Source: a virus. Taken from it: DNA of 29,797 nucleotides. A model generated the notes under the pieces. It did no database searches and was not told where the DNA came from. It saw only the letters and a program-made list of their open reading frames with translations. The stretch covers positions 1 through 29,797 of the IMG/VR virus record IMGVR_UViG_3300017727_005296; one strand, written 5' to 3'. Each line of letters begins with the position of its first letter. Positions within the stretch are counted from its first letter, which is position 1. Positions 24,843 to 29,797 of the stretch are shown here, piece after piece. The position numbers and the translations under genes were made by a program.

Positions 24843-25480
24843 TGCCAAGCGCGAAACCACTTAATAAAGAATTAATATTGGCAGCTATGTCTCAAACATT
24901 GAGTAATAAAGCTGCTGCTCGCTATTTGCATGTTTCTTATACACACTATAAAAAATGGGCTAAAACATATGATGCAACGGAAGAGGGTTACAGTAATTTA
25001 TTTGACCAACATTTAAATCAGGCAGGTAAAGGTATACCTAAATTTTTAAGAGCAGATGGACCCGAACCTGCTTTATTAGATATTATTGAAGGCAGAATAG
25101 ATGCTTCATCATTTAGTCCTGATAAATTAAAATATAGATTAATAACTGAGGGATATTTAAAAGAAGAATGTTCAGTATGTGGTTTTCATGAACGTAGAGT
25201 AAACGATTATAAGATACCATTATTACTTAATTTTAAAGATAATAATAAAAATAATTATCGAAAAGAAAACATAGAATTACTTTGTTACAATCATTATTTC
25301 CTACAAGTAGGAGATATATTTAGCGACAAACAGATTAAGGGTATAGAAGACCATGTCCCAACATATCAAAGTGAGGTAGAATGGGAATTAGATGATTACC
25401 AAAAACAACAATTAGAAAAACTAGGTTTAAGCGATCAAGATGAAAGCGATGACCCTTATTCCTTAGTATCCAGACGATGA
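24842..25480 (+). CDS. HTH plus HNH-like zinc-binding protein, catalytic His apparently lost
   Basis: A 212-residue protein. The N-terminal part SNKAAARYLHVSYTHYKKWA (about 21-40) has helix-turn-helix character, like AraC/resolvase-type 'AA-R-x-L-x-V-S-x-x-x-x-x-x-W'. The middle has ECSVCGF (C110, C113) and ELLCYNHYFLQVG (C148, N150, H151), with FKDNNKNNYRKENIELLC between, as in HNH nucleases ('HH-x-D-G-x-x-x-NN-x-x-x-NL-x-x-LC-x-x-CH'). The histidine that should precede the D-x-N-x-x-NN stretch is replaced by LLLNF. The fold may be kept while nuclease activity is lost, turning it into a DNA-binding regulator. It overlaps its neighbours at both ends. Confidence 0.65.
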   Translation: MPSAKPLNKELILAAMSQTLSNKAAARYLHVSYTHYKKWAKTYDATEEGYSNLFDQHLNQAGKGIPKFLRADGPEPALLDIIEGRIDASSFSPDKLKYRLITEGYLKEECSVCGFHERRVNDYKIPLLLNFKDNNKNNYRKENIELLCYNHYFLQVGDIFSDKQIKGIEDHVPTYQSEVEWELDDYQKQQLEKLGLSDQDESDDPYSLVSRR

Positions 25481-25659
25481 AAAAACGTAAAAGTAAATTA
25501 GCACGTAAAAAACGTAAACATGATAAGTTAGTTAATGATTATGACAATCAAAAGTCTAAACATTTAGAAAAACTAGCTGATAAAATGTTGGAAGACCAAG
25601 AAAAACTTAGTAAATTACGGGATAAGAAATCAGACGGTAAATTTTTAGACCTATTTTAA
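25477..25659 (+). CDS. Small lysine-rich protein, 60 aa
   Basis: Not recognised. Residues 1-16 are almost all Lys and Arg (KKRKSKLARKKRKHDK). They are followed by a charged helix with a heptad-like pattern (LEKLADKMLEDQEKLSKL), probably a coiled coil, and a short hydrophobic end (FLDLF). It may bind nucleic acid or bridge proteins. It overlaps the preceding gene by ATGA and abuts the next start. Confidence 0.6.
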   Translation: MKKRKSKLARKKRKHDKLVNDYDNQKSKHLEKLADKMLEDQEKLSKLRDKKSDGKFLDLF

Positions 25660-25956
25660 ATGGTAAAACGAATTAGAATAAAAAGTATAGAAGAATTTGA
25701 AATGATGCTTCAAGATCAAGATCTTAAAATTTCCAAAGCTATAACTGAAGTGGCATTAAAAAATTTAAAAAGTAAAAAACGTTTTATACCTGTTTTAGAA
25801 ATTCATGTTGAAGAAGAAGGACAAATTTTTGATATAACCTTGGATAGGCGAGATATTCTTAGTACATTACAGCAGAATTTAGAAATTCATGAGCGTAACG
25901 AAGATTATGAAGGTTGTGCTCGAATTGCTAAAGCAATACAAGAATTAAAAAAATAA
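25660..25956 (+). CDS. Hypothetical protein, 98 aa, with UVR-like C-terminal helix pair
   Basis: The first 60 residues have beta-type segments (FIPVLEIHVEEEGQIFDITL). The C-terminal 30 residues, ending NEDYEGCARIAKAIQEL, resemble the UVR motif found in UvrB, UvrC and Clp-associated proteins ('A-x-x-x-x-x-(F/Y)-E-x-A-A-x-x-R-D-x-I-x-x-L'), which mediates protein-protein contact. The similarity is short and may be coincidental. It begins directly after the stop of the basic 60-aa protein. Function unknown. Confidence 0.6.
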   Translation: MVKRIRIKSIEEFEMMLQDQDLKISKAITEVALKNLKSKKRFIPVLEIHVEEEGQIFDITLDRRDILSTLQQNLEIHERNEDYEGCARIAKAIQELKK

Positions 25957-25960
25957 TTGT

Positions 25961-26446
25961 ATGAAAAAGGTTATGTTATTAAGTCTCTTACCATTATTTA
26001 TTAATAGTGGTAATATAGAAACATTAGAAGTATGTTATGAAGAAACTATTATCGAAATTAAGCCTAAGAACATTCAACCTGTTATTACAGATGGAGACCT
26101 TCTCAATGCCCTTATTTTTGTTGAGTCTAATGGTGATGATTCTGCTATTGGCGACAGGCATCTTATAGGAAATGAAGCCATAGGTGTATTACAAATTAGA
26201 CCTATAATGGTTAGAGAAGTTAATAGAATCTTAAAAATTCAAGGTAAAACAAACCTATTCAATTTAAAAGATAGGTTTGATCGTCAACAATCAATACGTA
26301 TGTTTATGGTTTGGAAAAATTTCCATCATAAAGATAGTAATAATGAAGTTATTGCTCGTAATTGGAATGGTGGTCCTAAAGGTTATAAAATAAAAAGAAC
26401 CGAAAAATATTGGAATAAAATAGAAAAACAATTAAATAATGAGTAA
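25961..26446 (+). CDS. Secreted lytic-transglycosylase/lysozyme-like protein
   Basis: A 161-residue protein with an N-terminal signal-like segment (KKVMLLSLLPLFINSG) and an SLT-type fold from about residue 45. LLNALIFVESNGDDSAIGD has the catalytic glutamate E55 followed by S, as in transglycosylases (ESS/ESG). EAIGVLQIRPIMVREVN matches 'G-x-x-Q-(I/L)-x-P'. IARNWNGGPKGY corresponds to the family's 'A-Y-N-x-G' motif. It would cut peptidoglycan between MurNAc and GlcNAc. A signal sequence suits release to the periplasm, either for lysis or for local wall opening. It is 4 bases downstream of 25660, and its end overlaps a small ORF. Confidence 0.75.
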   Translation: MKKVMLLSLLPLFINSGNIETLEVCYEETIIEIKPKNIQPVITDGDLLNALIFVESNGDDSAIGDRHLIGNEAIGVLQIRPIMVREVNRILKIQGKTNLFNLKDRFDRQQSIRMFMVWKNFHHKDSNNEVIARNWNGGPKGYKIKRTEKYWNKIEKQLNNE

Positions 26447-26579
26447 TACAAGCGCAAAACAACGTTACGAAACATTTATGGAATGGCATAGTTGGGCTAA
26501 ATCTAACTATCCAAACTTTAAAAATGCTGTTAAAAAGAAAAAGCCCTCACAGCCACGTTTTAGTGACTATGGTAAGTAA
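26439..26579 (+). CDS. Small ORF, 46 aa
   Basis: A 46-codon frame starting ATGAGTAATACAAGC, overlapping the transglycosylase-like gene by 8 bases and the next small gene by 11. The product is tryptophan- and lysine-rich (ETFMEWHSWAKSNYPNF, then KKKKPSQPRFSDYGK). It fills what would otherwise be an unoccupied stretch of about 120 bases in an otherwise gapless operon, which supports it being real. No family recognised. Confidence 0.55.
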   Translation: MSNTSAKQRYETFMEWHSWAKSNYPNFKNAVKKKKPSQPRFSDYGK

Positions 26580-26742
26580 ATTATCTGTCCTACAAGTAAT
26601 GCAGATTATGTCAGATAATGACTTTGTTTATATGATGGAGTATGAACCTGGTACTATAATATCATTATGTAATGCTTTAAGTATTGAACTTCAAGAATCA
26701 AAAGAAAATGAAAGTATTAGTAATAGGAGAAACTTGTGTTGA
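26569..26742 (+). CDS. Hypothetical protein, 57 aa
   Basis: The ATG at 26569 (MVSKLSVLQVMQIM) is preferred over the in-frame alternative at 26524, because the 26524 start would lie entirely inside the preceding 46-aa ORF. The product has a hydrophobic helix SVLQVMQIM, an acidic centre (SDNDFVYMMEYEPGTI) and a helix ISLCNALSIELQ. The 3' end overlaps the sugar kinase by 35 bases. No family recognised. Confidence 0.5.
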   Translation: MVSKLSVLQVMQIMSDNDFVYMMEYEPGTIISLCNALSIELQESKENESISNRRNLC

Positions 26743-27451
26743 TGAATTCGTTTACTGCGATGCTAAACGATTATCACCAGAGGCACCAGTACCTGTTTTA
26801 AACCCAATTAAATCGACTGAAAACCCAGGAATGGCAGGTAATACATTTGCTAATGTGAAAGCATTATCACCTGAAGCTATAATGGCTAATATTACTCAAA
26901 AGAAAAAAATTGTTAAAACACGCTACGTAGAAGAAAAATCAAATCATATGTTTCTTAGAGTAGATAAGGGTGAAAAATTTGATGACCATCTCCAATGGAG
27001 TATGTTTATTGATTCTTCTATTGCTGAAGCTGATATTGTAATAGTTAGTGATTATAATAAGGGGTTTTTATCAAACGCTGATTTAAAAGAAATTGCTCGT
27101 AAATCAACTTTATCTATTCTAGATAGTAAACGTAAGTTAACTGATGATATTATTGAAGGTTTTACATTTGTTAAATTAAACGAATCTGAAAAATTAAATA
27201 ACCCAAATTTAACTAAAGATAATATTATTACTACTTTAGGTAAAAAAGGTGCTGAATATAAAAATATATTATTTGAATCACCTAACCCCCAAGATACTAT
27301 TGATGTTTCAGGTGCTGGTGATACATTTACAGCTGCTTTTATAGTAAAATACTATCAATTAAAAGATGAAAGCGCAGCAATTAAATTTGCTAATCGTAAG
27401 TCCTCAGAAGTAGTCTCACAAAGAGGTGTAGTAACCCCAGAATTCGAATGA
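26708..27451 (+). CDS. PfkB-family sugar kinase, HldE/RfaE N-domain-like, shortened
   Basis: The ATG at 26708 gives a 247-residue protein starting MKVLVIGETCVDEFVYCDAK. A TTG at 26684 would add eight residues without family support. LSPEAPVPVLNP is the signature of the heptose-phosphate kinase HldE (RfaE domain I). NPGMAGNTFANVKAL is the substrate-binding glycine motif. TIDVSGAGDTFTAAFIVKYY is the PfkB ATP site with catalytic aspartate. Normal HldE kinase domains are about 310-320 residues. Roughly 60-70 are missing, mainly between the two motifs. It would phosphorylate a heptose- or hexose-phosphate for nucleotide activation, for which the nucleotidyltransferase fusions are candidate partners. 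It is coupled by ATGA to 27448. Confidence 0.85.
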   Translation: MKVLVIGETCVDEFVYCDAKRLSPEAPVPVLNPIKSTENPGMAGNTFANVKALSPEAIMANITQKKKIVKTRYVEEKSNHMFLRVDKGEKFDDHLQWSMFIDSSIAEADIVIVSDYNKGFLSNADLKEIARKSTLSILDSKRKLTDDIIEGFTFVKLNESEKLNNPNLTKDNIITTLGKKGAEYKNILFESPNPQDTIDVSGAGDTFTAAFIVKYYQLKDESAAIKFANRKSSEVVSQRGVVTPEFE

Positions 27452-28434
27452 AAGAAATAGTTATATTTGGTTCATATTGTAATACAAAAGCTAAATTAAA
27501 TGCTTTAGAAACTAGTATTAAAAAAGCAAAAAAATTAGGATTAGATGTTTTAGTATTTGGTAGATATCCTATCCCAGAGTCAACACAAAAAATGTGTGAT
27601 TATTGGATTTATGATAAATCAAACCCAATTATACAAGAACGAACATTAAATCATTGGTCAATAGCTGAAGGGAAATATATTTCAAATTGGTTTCCTGATT
27701 ATGGGTATGCTGCTTTAGAACAAATAGTAAAATCATTAGGTTTTGTTAGAAATTTAGGTTATGAAATAGCTTATTGGTTAGTTTATGATGTAGATTTAAC
27801 TAATTTTCAACCATTTAGAGAAGTATGTTTAGATAAATTAATTGACCACGAAGTAATATGTCATAAATTTACTCCTGTTAAACATCAACCTGAAAAAGGG
27901 CTTGATGGAACTTCTATAGGTTTTAAAATTAATCCTAGTTTTACCAAATTAAAGGGTGTAATGACAGAAACTTTTTATCGTGACTTAATTACTAGGCGTG
28001 ATAATTTTATTTCTGAAGATTTTATGCAAGAATGTTTTAAAGTAAGTGAATTAAACTATCATATCTTAAAAACCAAACCCAACCTACCAGCTACCTTAAC
28101 ATCAACAGGGTTAAGAAAACATGGTGATATACCAAAAGATTTTCCAAAAACTTTACAATATATAACATATTGTAATATTGGTTGGGACGAAGATAATAAT
28201 AATGTTAACGTATTTATTTGGGAATTAAAACAACATATCTATAGTATAACATTTAATTTTGGAAATAATAAACATATAATATTAGATAAAGCTTCAACCT
28301 TTGAATTTAACTTAGATTATAAACCTACTAAATGTGAAATAGTTGAAATTAATGGTGAGGTTATTAATGAAGTATTAGATCCTGAATTTACGGATTTATA
28401 TTGGGGAGTATTTAAAATAAGAAATATGCCATAA
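27448..28434 (+). CDS. Unrecognised glycosyltransferase-like protein (copy B)
   Basis: A 328-residue protein of no family that I can name. The N-terminus EIVIFGSYCNTKAKL and LDVLVFGRYPIPESTQK, the DYWIYDKSNP segment, and NLGYEIAYWLVYDVDL parallel the 16207 protein in order and spacing. YDVDL could be a DxD metal site on a GT-A-like sheet. KGLDGTSIGFKINP follows. The C-terminal third is beta-rich, with CNIGWDEDNNNVNVFIWEL and repeated strand-turn segments. Directly coupled to the HldE-like kinase, it may use the kinase's product after activation. Function inferred from position. Confidence 0.55.
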   Translation: MKEIVIFGSYCNTKAKLNALETSIKKAKKLGLDVLVFGRYPIPESTQKMCDYWIYDKSNPIIQERTLNHWSIAEGKYISNWFPDYGYAALEQIVKSLGFVRNLGYEIAYWLVYDVDLTNFQPFREVCLDKLIDHEVICHKFTPVKHQPEKGLDGTSIGFKINPSFTKLKGVMTETFYRDLITRRDNFISEDFMQECFKVSELNYHILKTKPNLPATLTSTGLRKHGDIPKDFPKTLQYITYCNIGWDEDNNNVNVFIWELKQHIYSITFNFGNNKHIILDKASTFEFNLDYKPTKCEIVEINGEVINEVLDPEFTDLYWGVFKIRNMP

Positions 28435-28436
28435 TA

Positions 28437-28469
28437 TTTGGTTATTCCAAAAATTGTTCGTATATTTAC
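28437..28469 (+). promoter_or_regulatory. Promoter of the shared TTTG-N20-TATATTTAC type, upstream of the SWIM gene
   Basis: TTTG at 28437-28440, GTTATTCCAAAAATTGTTCG (20 bases), TATATTTAC at 28461-28469, then ATTATAAATAA. TTTG, GTTA, TTCG and AAATAA are all retained. It starts 3 bases after the stop of 27448, in a 57-base gap, and drives 28492 onward. Confidence 0.75.
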
Positions 28470-28491
28470 ATTATAAATAAAGGTTATACAT

Positions 28492-28956
28492 ATGCCACTT
28501 TGGAAATTTAAAAATTTAAATAAATACGGTCATCTTAGAACCCGTATTATGTACACTGAAGATTCACAATTTACATACAAGCCTAAAGGATTAGGTTCAT
28601 TTGTAGGTGTAAGTAGATTCCATTATGAATCAAGAACCCCATATCATGGCTTAATGACATCTCCAGCAGATGGTAAAACATATCTTACACCAGATTGGAT
28701 TGAAGTATTACCACAAACTACTCTTGCTGATATTAAGGTAGCTGAAGAGGAAACTCGTGGGAGAAAAAAAGGTAGTACTAAAATTGAAAATCCAAGAGAA
28801 TGGAAATTTGAATCAAAATCAGATCCAGATAGCTGGTATGTAGTAAAGCAGGTTAGTGAATTTAAAGTAACTTGTAATTGTATGGGTCAATATAGAGCAA
28901 AAGACCGTAAATGCCGTCACATGAAAGAAGTGATGGAAGAATTAAATATTAAATAA
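28492..28956 (+). CDS. SWIM zinc-finger protein with AT-hook-like motif
   Basis: A 154-residue protein. The C-terminus has TCNCMGQYRAKDRKCRHMKE: C128 and C130, a 10-residue gap, then C141 and H143. This C-x-C-x(n)-C-x-H arrangement is the SWIM zinc finger, which binds DNA or protein partners. Upstream, ETRGRKKGST (about 87-96) resembles an AT-hook (GR-x-x-G). The N-terminal 85 residues form an unassigned domain starting PLWKFKNLNKYGHLRTRI. A DNA-binding regulatory or replication-accessory role is plausible. Its own promoter starts a new operon, with the next gene 3 bases after. Confidence 0.75.
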   Translation: MPLWKFKNLNKYGHLRTRIMYTEDSQFTYKPKGLGSFVGVSRFHYESRTPYHGLMTSPADGKTYLTPDWIEVLPQTTLADIKVAEEETRGRKKGSTKIENPREWKFESKSDPDSWYVVKQVSEFKVTCNCMGQYRAKDRKCRHMKEVMEELNIK

Positions 28957-28959
28957 ATT

Positions 28960-29328
28960 ATGCATAGATTAGAATTAGAAATAGAAATCAAACGTTTAAG
29001 AGTATTAATGAATCAAGCATTTGATGATGGTGATGAAGTTACTGGAGATCATTATATTGATGAAATTGATGTATTAGCTAAAATATTAAATAGTGGTATG
29101 AGTCAAGAAGAATACGCTAAATGGTTAAATTCAACAGAACACGAACGTGAAAATCATCACTTACCAATTGAAATTAGAGGTGCTGTTATTGATGCTATTA
29201 ATAATGCCAATTTAAGCAAACGGATGGTAGATGAATGGAATTCATATCTTGATTTTGATTTACATGAAAAACTACAAACATATGGTTTTGTAGGTAGTGC
29301 TCGTTTAAATAAAATATTTGCAGTATAA
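28960..29328 (+). CDS. Hypothetical protein, 122 aa
   Basis: Not recognised. Nearly all helical: an N-terminal amphipathic helix (LELEIEIKRLRVLMNQAF), an acidic turn DDGDEVTGDHYIDEID, a helix VLAKILNSGMSQEEYAKW, and a C-terminal half with IRGAVIDAINNANLSKRM. No catalytic or metal-binding pattern, no membrane segment. It ends 1 base before the GIY-YIG gene's ATG and shares its promoter with the SWIM gene. Confidence 0.65.
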   Translation: MHRLELEIEIKRLRVLMNQAFDDGDEVTGDHYIDEIDVLAKILNSGMSQEEYAKWLNSTEHERENHHLPIEIRGAVIDAINNANLSKRMVDEWNSYLDFDLHEKLQTYGFVGSARLNKIFAV

Positions 29329-29329
29329 T

Positions 29330-29644
29330 ATGAATGGTATCTACAAGTGTATTACTGAAAACGGAGAAATAGCCTACATAGGTTCATCAGGTGTTACTAT
29401 AGATAGATTAGAATCCAATCATAGAAATTATTTCAAATATGAAAATGGATACGAAAGTGTATTTAGAAAAACCCTAAGAGAAGAAGGTAGCAATTGGACA
29501 TTTAAGTGGGTTATAAAACCTTTTAATTGTGATAAAAAAACAATTGAAACAATTGAGGGAGCATTTATCAATGAATTAACCCCACTATATAACATAGATA
29601 AAAACCCTGTACGCTCATCTATTAAATATAAAAGATATAAATAA
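29330..29644 (+). CDS. GIY-YIG nuclease-domain protein
   Basis: A 104-residue stand-alone GIY-YIG domain from the ATG at 29330; an upstream TTG at 29318 would add residues before the conserved start. NGIYKCI (GIY at 3-5), AYIGSS (YIG at 16-18), the catalytic arginine region DRLESNHR (R25), and ETIEGAFINELTPLYN with the conserved glutamate and asparagine are all present. There is no DNA-binding extension as in I-TevI, so this is closer to small phage Seg-type or UvrC-like nucleases reduced to one domain. It may be a homing or a repair/defence nuclease. The surrounding genes show no intron. The gap that follows contains a promoter. Confidence 0.8.
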   Translation: MNGIYKCITENGEIAYIGSSGVTIDRLESNHRNYFKYENGYESVFRKTLREEGSNWTFKWVIKPFNCDKKTIETIEGAFINELTPLYNIDKNPVRSSIKYKRYK

Positions 29645-29655
29645 TCAATAAAATG

Positions 29656-29688
29656 CTTGGTTACCCAAGATAGGGTTCGTATATTCAC
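29656..29688 (+). promoter_or_regulatory. Promoter of the shared type, near the window end
   Basis: CTTG at 29656-29659, GTTACCCAAGATAGGGTTCG (20 bases), TATATTCAC at 29680-29688, then TTGAATAAGG. It shares GTTACCC and TTCG with the 17677 copy. It lies in the 81-base gap before the last gene. Confidence 0.7.
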
Positions 29689-29725
29689 GGTGTTGAATAA
29701 GGCAAGAAGCCGTAAAATAAGAGTT

Positions 29726-29797
29726 ATGTTAGATAATATTGATGTGCTAAAAATGTTAAAAAGGCTTACTGAAATATCAAATGAGTTTGAGGTATTA
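29726..29797 (+). CDS. Partial gene, N-terminal 24 residues
   Basis: An ATG at 29726 opens a frame that runs to the window end: MLDNIDVLKMLKRL, then TEISNEFEVL, an amphipathic helix start. It follows a strong promoter match by 37 bases. No SD sequence precedes it. Too short to assign. Confidence 0.5.
   Translation, partial: MLDNIDVLKMLKRLTEISNEFEVL

Noticed and set aside
28472-28479. TATAAATA, the T4 late-promoter sequence
   Set aside because: It lies at the expected start-site region of the TTTG-N20-TATATTTAC promoter, occurs once in a gap and is absent from the other promoter copies, so chance is likelier.
29428-29688. Antisense 86-codon frame opposite the GIY-YIG gene
   Set aside because: The + strand frame has clear GIY-YIG motifs; the antisense product has none.

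Overview
The window is a gene-dense, very AT-rich stretch of a tailed-phage (or prophage-like) genome with every supported gene on the + strand. Most neighbours touch or overlap by 1-13 bases, usually as ATGA or TAATG junctions, and no gap exceeds about 90 bases. A T4-type replisome set (B-family DNA polymerase gp43, sliding clamp gp45, clamp loader gp44 and gp62) points to a distant relative of T4. Three things suggest a Bacteroidetes (flavobacterial) host. A recurrent promoter has the form TTTG-20 nt-TATATTTAC, close to the Bacteroidetes TTTG / TAnnTTTG type. Start codons are preceded by A/T-rich sequence rather than Shine-Dalgarno sites. A DUF2452-like protein is also present. The host is an inference.

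Layout. (1) 1-1563: nucleotide metabolism, with the tail of an HPRT-like phosphoribosyltransferase, GTP cyclohydrolase I and a MazG-like pyrophosphohydrolase. (2) 1563-10601: replication and chaperones. The DNA polymerase is broken into two ORFs between catalytic motifs B and C, with three small genes (unknown, Smr-like, DUF2452-like) between the halves. The clamp, Hsp20, an unknown gene, GroES, a full-length GroEL, an unknown gene, gp44, a small membrane protein, an unknown gene and gp62 follow. (3) 10611-18561: a carbohydrate and surface-glycan cassette. It holds two FkbM-type methyltransferases, a DUF1599-like protein, a HAD-nucleotidyltransferase fusion, a cupin, a fusion in the reverse domain order, a minimal GDPD-like phosphodiesterase, two sulfotransferase-like proteins, a GT2 glycosyltransferase and an unrecognised glycosyltransferase-like protein. 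(4) 18554-19722: a Cas4/RecB-like PD-(D/E)XK nuclease and a ribbon-helix-helix protein. (5) 19727-24265: two GT4 and two GT2 glycosyltransferases plus a zinc-ribbon protein. (6) 24262-26742: small genes, including a zinc finger, an HTH/HNH-like protein and a secreted lytic-transglycosylase-like protein. (7) 26708-28434: an HldE-like PfkB sugar kinase coupled to a possible second copy of the unrecognised glycosyltransferase-like family. (8) 28492-end: a SWIM zinc-finger protein, an unknown, a GIY-YIG protein and the start of another gene.

How it may work together. Kinase, nucleotidyltransferase and HAD phosphatase domains could make activated sugars or polyols. Glycosyltransferases would assemble them, and methyl- and sulfotransferases would decorate them. 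This would amount to a phage-borne glycan-building system set into and after the replication operon. Targets could be the host surface (receptor masking), the virion or DNA; the sequence does not decide. The two most unusual items are the polymerase split around intact unrelated genes and the pair of mirror-image HAD/nucleotidyltransferase fusions flanking a cupin.
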